Origin: UMGS1002 sp050309735
Lineage (GTDB): Bacteria > Bacillota > Clostridia > Oscillospirales > CAG-272
Assembly (NCBI GenBank): GCA_050309735.1
Contig: JBNRMS010000042.1
Location: 1 to 38,390 of the forward strand
Length of the DNA: 38,390 nucleotides
Reading direction: 5' to 3'
Shown piece after piece: positions 32,963 through 38,390 of the stretch. The stretch's first letter is position 1. Each line of letters begins with the position of its first letter. A program made the translations under genes and the position numbers. The notes beneath the pieces were generated by a model that was given only the letters and a program-made list of their open reading frames with translations, was not told the origin of the DNA and made no database searches.

Positions 32963-33637
32963 TTGAACCCTATGAAAAAGCTTGAAATACTTAAATACGT
33001 CGACCACACTCTGCTCTCAAACACCGCAACCGAGGCTGATATAAAAACAACTTGCATCGACGCTATAAAATACGGCTGCGCAGCAATATGCGTTCCGAAC
33101 ACGCACATCAAATACGCAGTCGACTATGCGGCCGGCCGGATAGCTGTCTGTGCCGTCGCCGGCTTCCCGCTCGGCTATTCGGCAACCGAGGTGAAGTGCG
33201 CCGAGGCTGCGCGCGCCATAGCAGACGGCGCAGAGGAGGTCGATATGGTTGCTAATATCTGCATGATTAAAGAGGGCAGATACGACCGGGTGCTTGAAGA
33301 TATACGGGCGGTAAAATCGGTCGTTGGCGACCGCGTTCTCAAGGTGATAATCGAGACCTGCCTGCTTGACGAGGGTGAAAAAATCAGAATGTGCGAGATA
33401 GTCTCGACGGCGGGCGCAGACTTCATAAAGACCTCAACCGGCTTCTCGACCGGCGGTGCGACGCGCGAGGATATTGCCCTCTTTGCCGCGAATGTCAAAA
33501 ACGGGCTTAAAATCAAGGCGGCGGGCGGTATCCGCTCCTTTTCCGACGCCGAAGAATTCCTGCGCCTCGGCGCGTCGCGCCTTGGCACAAGCGCGCTTGT
33601 TAAACTGATGAAAAAGGAAGAACTCGGAAATTACTAA
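32963..33637 (+). CDS. deoC: Deoxyribose-phosphate aldolase
   Basis: A 224-residue class I aldolase splitting 2-deoxyribose-5-phosphate into glyceraldehyde-3-phosphate and acetaldehyde in nucleoside salvage. The Schiff-base lysine is K156 in DFIKTSTGF; D94 in EEVDMV and the lysine of KAAGGIRS complete the site. The TTG at 32963 follows AGGAG by 4 nt; the ATG three codons later (32972) is an alternative. It lies immediately after the membrane microprotein gene. Confidence 0.94.
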   Translation: MNPMKKLEILKYVDHTLLSNTATEADIKTTCIDAIKYGCAAICVPNTHIKYAVDYAAGRIAVCAVAGFPLGYSATEVKCAEAARAIADGAEEVDMVANICMIKEGRYDRVLEDIRAVKSVVGDRVLKVIIETCLLDEGEKIRMCEIVSTAGADFIKTSTGFSTGGATREDIALFAANVKNGLKIKAAGGIRSFSDAEEFLRLGASRLGTSALVKLMKKEELGNY

Positions 33638-33730
33638 GCTTTGAGTTTTGTTATATAGCGAAACAAATTCCAAGCCTTTAACCAACCAAACATAGATTTT
33701 TCGCCGCCCACCGTGCGGCTCGGAGACCAG

Positions 33731-33841
33731 GTTTTAAAGATAAATCTTTCAAACAACAAGTTTTGTGCCTTTGCAACCGATATAGATGGCGGCAATTCGG
33801 CAGATGCCGAACCGGCACAATCCTCACGGCTCAAAGAAAGG
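33731..33841 (+). promoter_or_regulatory. Structured leader of the amidohydrolase gene (recurrent motif, copy 2)
   Basis: Hairpin 1: GTTTTAAAGAT (33731-33741) with ATCTTTCAAAC (33744-33754), one mismatch. Hairpin 2: TTGTGCC (33763-33769) with GGCACAA (33814-33820), enclosing an extra hairpin TTCGGCA-GA-TGCCGAA (33796-33811). It ends ACAATCCTCAC, 7 nt, AGAAAGG (33835-33841). Order and spacing match the lepA leader. Confidence 0.65.
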
Positions 33842-33855
33842 TAAGATCATAAGTA

Positions 33856-34668
33856 ATGATAATAGATTTTCACGTCCACTGCTTCCCTGATTCGCTCGCT
33901 CCCCGAGCGCTCGGCTCGCTTCGCGAACACGCGCTCGGAAACCCCGATTTCCCCTGCACAGACGGCACGGTTGCCGGCACAATTTCGCACCTCTCTTCCT
34001 CGGGCATTGACGCCGGCGTCGTCTGCAACATAGCCACAAACGCTCGCCAGCAGCATAATGTAAACTCCTTCGCCATCGGAATCGCGAAGATGCGCAATAT
34101 GCTCATTCCGCTCGGCTCGCTCCATCCCCATGGCGAGAACAAGCGGGGAGAGCTGCTCGGTCTGCGCGCGGCAGGCATAAAGGGCATTAAAATTCACCCT
34201 GACTATATCGGTCTTGAAATAGACCATCCCGATTATAACGAAATTTTCGAGCTCTGCTCAGAGTTTGGCTTCTTTGTGGTCACCCATGCCGGGCTCGACC
34301 CGGTCTCGCCCGAACACCTGCACGCCCGCCCGAGCGCGATTGCAACAGTTCTCGACCGCTACCCGGATCTGAAGCTGATAGCGGCGCATATGGGCGGCTT
34401 CGAGCGCTCTGCCGAGGCACTTGAATGCCTTGTCGGCAAAAGGAATTTATGGCTTGACACCTCGATGTCCTCCCAGCGCCCCGACGAGGTGGGAGCGCTT
34501 CACAAAATCCTTCGCTCTCACCCGCCCGACCGACTGCTTTTCGCCTCCGACACCCCTTGGTCCTTCATCGAAGACGAGCTGAAATTTCTATATTCGGCAA
34601 ACCTTGGCGACGCGGCAAACGAGAAGATACTCTGCAAAAACGCTCTCGCCCTTCTCGGGGAGAGATAG
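33856..34668 (+). CDS. Amidohydrolase family 2 metal-dependent hydrolase
   Basis: A 270-residue TIM-barrel hydrolase of the amidohydrolase-2 group. H6 and H8 in DFHVHCF, the histidine of IKIHPDY, THAGLD, AAHMGG and the aspartate of FASDTPW provide the expected metal-site pattern. Members include decarboxylases and hydrolases, so the substrate is unknown. It stands alone, with a leader shared with lepA, and ends at a bidirectional terminator. Confidence 0.85.
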   Translation: MIIDFHVHCFPDSLAPRALGSLREHALGNPDFPCTDGTVAGTISHLSSSGIDAGVVCNIATNARQQHNVNSFAIGIAKMRNMLIPLGSLHPHGENKRGELLGLRAAGIKGIKIHPDYIGLEIDHPDYNEIFELCSEFGFFVVTHAGLDPVSPEHLHARPSAIATVLDRYPDLKLIAAHMGGFERSAEALECLVGKRNLWLDTSMSSQRPDEVGALHKILRSHPPDRLLFASDTPWSFIEDELKFLYSANLGDAANEKILCKNALALLGER

Positions 34669-34687
34669 CTCATATTTGAAATAATAC

Positions 34688-34718
34688 TAATCCCGGCCTG
34701 ATTATCAGACCGGGATTA
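34688..34718. terminator. Bidirectional terminator between convergent genes
   Basis: TAATCCCGG/CCGGGATTA (34688-34696, 34710-34718) encloses CTGAT/ATCAG. A T-rich stretch follows on the plus strand. It separates the amidohydrolase gene from the minus-strand cassette. Confidence 0.8.
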
Positions 34719-34723
34719 AATCA

Positions 34724-35194
34724 TTATTTTTTTAACATCCTTTTAATTTTCGACACCACTCGCCGCGCAAAAAACACACAACGCCGCAGCGGCATAAATC
34801 CCCAAAGGCGCGAATACAGACGCGACGGGAACCGGGCTGGCTCAATCGGTTTCCCGCCCCGATAAACCACGGCAACCTTCCCGATTATCTGTTCGCCTGA
34901 AATGCCGCGTTCGGGCATAATTTGGTTGTCCCCGCACATGACATAGCCTAAGGCCTCAAGACCGACTACCCGGTGCAGCACATATTTGCCGTTTTTCCGA
35001 CGATAAAGAACAATATCATGCTTTTTTATCGCGCCTTCAATTCGCACTATCGCTACCACGTCGCGCCCCTCGCGCAGATAAGGCAGCATACTTGTCCCGC
35101 GCGGCATGAAGCGAAACTCTCCGCCCGACTCAAGAACCGAGCCTATCGGGCCGGCAAACTCCTCAAGCCGGTATTCACGCGTTGTAATTTCCAT
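34724..35194 (-). CDS. S24/S26-like peptidase (signal peptidase fold, Ser-His type)
   Basis: A 156-residue protein with a signal-peptidase-like core. S35 in RGTSMLPYL is the nucleophile position, H74 in YVLHRVVG replaces the Lys of classical bacterial enzymes as in SipW or eukaryotic-type signal peptidases, and D89 in MCGDNQ could complete the site. There is no transmembrane helix, but the C-terminus is strongly basic (RRVVSKIKRMLKK). It is the last gene of a three-gene operon, starting 3 nt after the HprK-like gene. S24/S26-like peptidases next to HprK-like proteins are seen in some peptide-maturation loci (family knowledge); no precursor peptide or PqqD is found here. Confidence 0.8.
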   Translation of the reverse strand: MEITTREYRLEEFAGPIGSVLESGGEFRFMPRGTSMLPYLREGRDVVAIVRIEGAIKKHDIVLYRRKNGKYVLHRVVGLEALGYVMCGDNQIMPERGISGEQIIGKVAVVYRGGKPIEPARFPSRLYSRLWGFMPLRRCVFFARRVVSKIKRMLKK

Positions 35195-35197
35195 CTG

Positions 35198-35917
35198 TCA
35201 CAACACCTTCGCGCTCGCCCCGCTCATTGCCATATATGCTATTTCGGCCGCCTCAAGCGACATATTGCAGGAAAGCACCCAGCACGGAATGCTCCGCACC
35301 GTCAAATCAATAAGCTGCATAAGCATGGTGATTTCGGCAGGCTCGCGCGGGAGGAGAGTCTGTCTGATCAGCTTCTCTGTAACCTCGCGCCGGGCGGCGG
35401 GACGAATTTTGTTCTCGCTCGAACGCTCGATAAAACAAATAGCCGCCAGCCGAGAGCGGGTGTTAACATTATAGCCCTCCTTGCCGCACCAGGGCGTTCC
35501 GTATATATACGCACCGTCCTCAAAAAAGCGGACTATCGGCTTGTCGCCGTTGATAACCCGCGCGCGGCTGCCGAGGTGTTTGAGCCAAAGCGAAGCATGG
35601 GTCGATTTTCCGGTGCCGCTCTTTGCGGCAAAGGCATATGCGCGCCCATCGCACTCGACCGCCGCCGCATGAAGCAGATAGGCCGAATATTCGGGCATTC
35701 TCCGGCATATTTCACGGTAAATACACAGGCTCTCGGCATATCCCGGCACCGCCGGCGCAACTTCGCCCGCCGTCTCGGCTGCTATCATAGAATGGTCAGC
35801 CGAAACCGTGAATTTGAGCCTGTCCGAGTCTTTAATATAGTCCCGGCAGAGGCGCTTGACAAAATCGTATTTGTTATCAATGCCAATGTCAAGTCCGGCG
35901 ATTCTTATTGTAAACAT
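35198..35917 (-). CDS. HprK-like P-loop kinase (HPr kinase/PEP carboxykinase fold)
   Basis: A 239-residue protein with a Walker A loop AAKSGTGKST (97-106) inside LLHAAAV...GRAYAFAAKSGTGKSTHASLW, the pattern of HPr-kinase C-terminal domains. NGDKP (123-127) is in the place of the Asp-containing second motif. The N-terminal 75 residues lack the HprK regulatory domain and are not recognised. Relatives phosphorylate proteins or peptides, including lasso-peptide kinases (family knowledge). Middle gene of the cassette, 3 nt from both neighbours. Confidence 0.8.
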   Translation of the reverse strand: MFTIRIAGLDIGIDNKYDFVKRLCRDYIKDSDRLKFTVSADHSMIAAETAGEVAPAVPGYAESLCIYREICRRMPEYSAYLLHAAAVECDGRAYAFAAKSGTGKSTHASLWLKHLGSRARVINGDKPIVRFFEDGAYIYGTPWCGKEGYNVNTRSRLAAICFIERSSENKIRPAARREVTEKLIRQTLLPREPAEITMLMQLIDLTVRSIPCWVLSCNMSLEAAEIAYMAMSGASAKVL

Positions 35918-35920
35918 ATC

Positions 35921-36577
35921 TCAGTAATAATATTCGATGCTGCGCTTTGCATAGGCGAGCATCCGGCTTTGAAGATATTTCGCGTTTCCAGAAAGATAGC
36001 GCCAGAAATTATCGGGCGAACCTCGGTTTTTCTTATAGCTCACAAGCGCCCGCGCCATATCGCGCTCGCCAACGCGCTCTATTATCCGGCTCAACTCAAA
36101 AATCAGCTCGGCGTCTGCCCTATCGAAAAGACGGAAAAATTCTCCCGACCCGTCAAGCGCAACATCGCAGAGCATTTTGTAGGCAACCAGCGGGCGCATT
36201 GCCCCGCCCGGTCCGTATTTATTCTCTGCAGAAAGAAGAGCACTGCCCGACCAGAGATTTATTTCACCGCCGAGATTTTCAGCGATGAAAATGACAACCC
36301 CGTCGTAAACCATTCGCCATGTAAGCTCTCGGGGCGGAATATTGCGGCCGGCAAGCCGGTCATAAAGAAAATAGTTGGGCTCGCGATCAACCGAGAGCAG
36401 AATTATATAAAGATATAGCACAGCGAGAACGACAAGCAGGGTCGAACAGATAATGAGCAGCGCCCGTTCGGCCCGCGATTCATTTGACCCTGCCGACAAA
36501 AAACCAAATATAGCAAGCAAAGACGACATGAAGGCCGCCCCGCCAAGGAGTGTATTTTGTTTTGCGACGCTTCTCAT
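35921..36577 (-). CDS. Unknown two-helix membrane protein of the HprK/S26 cassette
   Basis: A 218-residue protein. ATG 36577 is chosen because the upstream in-frame ATG (36592) runs straight into GGGGAGGGG, which makes a good ribosome site 5 nt before 36577. Two hydrophobic helices (about residues 10-30 and 40-62) are followed by a cytoplasmic or extracellular domain of about 155 residues with many aromatic and charged residues and a basic SKKNRG/KRSIEYYY end. I do not recognise the family. It is first in the operon and perhaps recruits the kinase-like protein to the membrane (inference). Confidence 0.7.
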   Translation of the reverse strand: MRSVAKQNTLLGGAAFMSSLLAIFGFLSAGSNESRAERALLIICSTLLVVLAVLYLYIILLSVDREPNYFLYDRLAGRNIPPRELTWRMVYDGVVIFIAENLGGEINLWSGSALLSAENKYGPGGAMRPLVAYKMLCDVALDGSGEFFRLFDRADAELIFELSRIIERVGERDMARALVSYKKNRGSPDNFWRYLSGNAKYLQSRMLAYAKRSIEYYY

Positions 36578-36630
36578 CCAACCCCTCCCCATCCTATCAA
36601 ACTCAAAATTAGTATGACATTATTACATTT

Positions 36631-36659
36631 AGTTTACCACGATAATTATAAAATGTCAA
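36631..36659 (-). promoter_or_regulatory. Promoter of the HprK/S26 cassette
   Basis: TTGACA (36659-36654), 17-nt spacer, TAAACT (36636-36631) on the minus strand; the leader to ATG 36577 is about 45 nt. Confidence 0.75.
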
Positions 36660-36718
36660 TTATTTTCGAGCCGCTCTCTTTTTTAATCGCACAATATACT
36701 TTACAATAATCGCATTAA

Positions 36719-36830
36719 ATGTTACAATATACACATTGGCAGCTTTTGCAAAAAGCTGCAATGTCGCAACGGCGAGGTTACACACGGGAGAAATTCACTT
36801 GCATTTATGATATAATATACACATTAAATT
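36719..36830 (+). repeat. Diverged copy of the 88-bp promoter/hairpin repeat
   Basis: It matches 5701-5788, with hairpin GCAGCTTTT-GCA-AAAAGCTGC, then a section (about 36775-36787) that differs and is slightly shorter. A second start of the unit follows at 36808 with an intact extended -10, TGATATAAT (36808-36816), while the first -10 is degenerate (TGTTACAAT). It lies upstream of the sulfatase gene and probably supplies its promoter. Confidence 0.75.
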
Positions 36831-36874
36831 TTATGTCCGGGCTGCCGGGTCTTCCCGGACAAGAAGGAGTTTTT

Positions 36875-38314
36875 ATGCAAACCAAAAAGCCAAACATTCT
36901 CTTTCTTTTTGCCGACCAGATGAGATATGATGCTCTGGGCTGCAATGGCGGGTTCGCGCGCACACCCAATCTTGACATGATTGCCGCCGAGGGAATCAAT
37001 TTCACCAACTGCTCGACCCCGGGTCCGCTCTGTGTCCCCGCCCGGGTCTGCCTTGCGACCGGGCGCTACGCTCACGACACCGGCGTCTGGAACAATTCTC
37101 CCTTCACCCTCTCACCAAACGCCCGCACCTTCATGCAGCAGATTCGCTCGGCGGGCTACAGCACCTCGCTTATCGGAAAAACACACCTTCACGCCGGCAA
37201 AAACCTTATTGAGGCAGAACCCTTGCTTGTTGCCTACGGTTATGACGACGTCTGCGAAACAGAAGGTCCCCACGCCAACACCGGCAGCATAAACCATATG
37301 ACAAACCGTTGGCGCGAGCTTGGAATTTTTGACGCCTTTAAGGAGGACATAAAGGCGCGCTCGCAACTTGGAAGACCGTCGGTCAAGCCCTCTTCGCTTC
37401 CCCTTGACGAATACTACGACACATATGTAGGGCGCCGGGGCCGCGAGTGGATAGAAAACTACAAGGGAGATAAACCCTGGTTTTGCCACATAAGCTTCGG
37501 TGGCCCCCACGAGCCCTGGGACACTCCCGAACCCTACGCCTCGCTCTACAGCCCCGAGGATATGCCCGCTCCCCGCAAGCGCATGATACATAAGGCAGGC
37601 GATAAGCGGCCAAAAGGCGTTTTCGACAACCTTGAGGCAAAAGAGCGCCTTCACACATCGCCCGCTCTTGCGGCAGAGCTGCGAGCAGACTATGCCGGCG
37701 GCGTTACCCTGATTGACGAGCTGATAGGCCGGATAATAGAAACAATTAAAAAGCGCGGCGAGTGGGACAACACAATAGTTGTCTTTACCTCAGACCACGG
37801 CGAGCATAACGGCGACTATGGCATTGTCCACAAGAGAACCTATGTCCGCCCGGTGGTCGGCGTGCCTCTCATTATTCGCACGCCCCAGACGGCGGCACAA
37901 GGGGGCGGCAGGGTGTCAGACGCTATTGTCGAGATGTCCGACGTCGGACCGACGATGGCCGAGCTTGCGGGGAATCCTGTCGATTACGAGCAGTTTGCTC
38001 TCTCACTCTGCCCGATAATCAGCGAAAATGCAGAGAGCGTCCGCTCCTATGCCATCTCGGAATGCTCAAATGAAATAATGTACCGAGATTATGAGTGGAA
38101 AATGGTGATTAACCGCGAGGGAGAATGCTATCAGCTCTTTGACCTGACGGCCGACCCGGACGAGGGCATAAACCTCGCCGGCATCCCTGACTATCGGGCA
38201 ATCTCCGACGAGCTGCGGCTCAAACTCCTAGGAATCATAATGAAAACCTCGCCGAAAAACGCGGCGATTACCATGGGAAACAACCCTCTGCACTCAAAAA
38301 AAGGAAAAGGATAA
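36875..38314 (+). CDS. Sulfatase (type I, Cys-dependent formylglycine type)
   Basis: A 479-residue sulfate-ester hydrolase. ATG 36875 follows AAGGAG by 5 nt; a longer frame would pass through the repeat. D14 of FADQMRYDA binds metal. C53-V-P-A-R57 is the CxPxR sulfatase signature, whose Cys must be oxidised to formylglycine, in anaerobes by a radical SAM maturase (anSME), not present in this window. HLH-type KTHLHAGK, SFGGPHEPWD and SDHGEHNGDYG complete the fold. No signal peptide is seen, so a cytoplasmic substrate is likely. The exact ester is unknown. Confidence 0.9.
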   Translation: MQTKKPNILFLFADQMRYDALGCNGGFARTPNLDMIAAEGINFTNCSTPGPLCVPARVCLATGRYAHDTGVWNNSPFTLSPNARTFMQQIRSAGYSTSLIGKTHLHAGKNLIEAEPLLVAYGYDDVCETEGPHANTGSINHMTNRWRELGIFDAFKEDIKARSQLGRPSVKPSSLPLDEYYDTYVGRRGREWIENYKGDKPWFCHISFGGPHEPWDTPEPYASLYSPEDMPAPRKRMIHKAGDKRPKGVFDNLEAKERLHTSPALAAELRADYAGGVTLIDELIGRIIETIKKRGEWDNTIVVFTSDHGEHNGDYGIVHKRTYVRPVVGVPLIIRTPQTAAQGGGRVSDAIVEMSDVGPTMAELAGNPVDYEQFALSLCPIISENAESVRSYAISECSNEIMYRDYEWKMVINREGECYQLFDLTADPDEGINLAGIPDYRAISDELRLKLLGIIMKTSPKNAAITMGNNPLHSKKGKG

Positions 38315-38327
38315 AGATAAAAACGCC

Positions 38328-38359
38328 GGCGGATTTGAGCCATAGAGCTCAAGTCCGCC
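38328..38359 (+). terminator. Intrinsic terminator of the sulfatase gene
   Basis: GGCGGATTTGAGC (38328-38340) pairs with GCTCAAGTCCGCC (38347-38359), one G-U pair; T-rich DNA follows. Confidence 0.8.
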
Positions 38360-38390
38360 CAATGTATTAGTTTTATTGATTATTTTCAAG

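Noticed and set aside
34973..36418. A 481-codon open frame on the plus strand
   Set aside because: It is antisense to the whole HprK-like/S26 cassette, whose minus-strand frames show real domains, ribosome sites and 3-nt gene spacing; the plus-strand product has shadow-like composition (rich in Arg, His, Ala) and no motifs.
36719..36874. Longer N-terminus for the sulfatase
   Set aside because: It translates the promoter/hairpin repeat; AAGGAG at 36864-36869 and the normal sulfatase opening support 36875.

Overview
The window looks like a contig from an anaerobic, low-oxygen-adapted Gram-positive bacterium of the class Clostridia, probably an uncultured Oscillospirales-like lineage (inference, no phylogeny run). 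Support comes from WhiA, a DUF1292 protein, a DnaE1-type polymerase, PFL under a ZTP (pfl) riboswitch, several radical SAM proteins, a Cys-type sulfatase, strong Shine-Dalgarno sites, sigma-A promoters with 17-nt spacers, and a REP-like intergenic hairpin of a kind I associate with Oscillospiraceae.

Layout. 1-362: start of a secreted Cys/Ala-rich protein running off the left edge. 364-1036: mosaic repeat DNA. 1037-3691: metal-resistance operon on the minus strand (ArsR/CadC-like repressor plus Zn/Cd P-type ATPase) with promoter and operators visible. 3747-5558: lipoprotein with an endonuclease/exonuclease/phosphatase domain. 5701-10790: tandem 88-bp repeats, then a GTPase/ribosome-assembly block (DUF512 radical SAM protein, Der, Obg, inorganic pyrophosphatase). 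10816-11067: tRNA-Leu(UAG) with an odd leader. 11176-14431: ZTP riboswitch, pflB, pflA. 14581-18777: small Cys-rich protein, lepA, hemW, DUF1292 protein, and a likely 6S RNA with a strong terminator. 18796-25479: minus-strand block, yjjG-like HAD, murB-whiA-dnaE, with mosaic repeats at gene 3' ends. 25562-33637: long plus-strand run, coaE, lytic transglycosylase, M18 aminopeptidase, prfA, Sua5, GyrA/ParC, a 44-codon-class membrane microprotein and deoC. 33856-34668: amidohydrolase. 34724-36659: three-gene minus-strand cassette (two-helix membrane protein, HprK-like P-loop protein, S26-type peptidase). 36719-38359: a diverged copy of the 88-bp repeat and a sulfatase.

Most of the window is core housekeeping: translation (prfA, lepA, Sua5, tRNA, Der, Obg), replication and topology (dnaE, gyrA/parC), cell wall (murB, transglycosylase), cofactor and nucleotide metabolism (coaE, deoC, ppa, PFL supplying formate and acetyl-CoA). 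The unusual content is mainly non-coding: an antisense-bearing tRNA leader, a recurrent structured leader shared by lepA, an amidohydrolase and (in part) murB, a four-copy 3' hairpin family with structure-preserving substitutions, a repeat interrupted by a hairpin-rich insert, and promoter-bearing 88-bp repeats. The least explained protein-coding element is the three-gene HprK-like/S26-like cassette.
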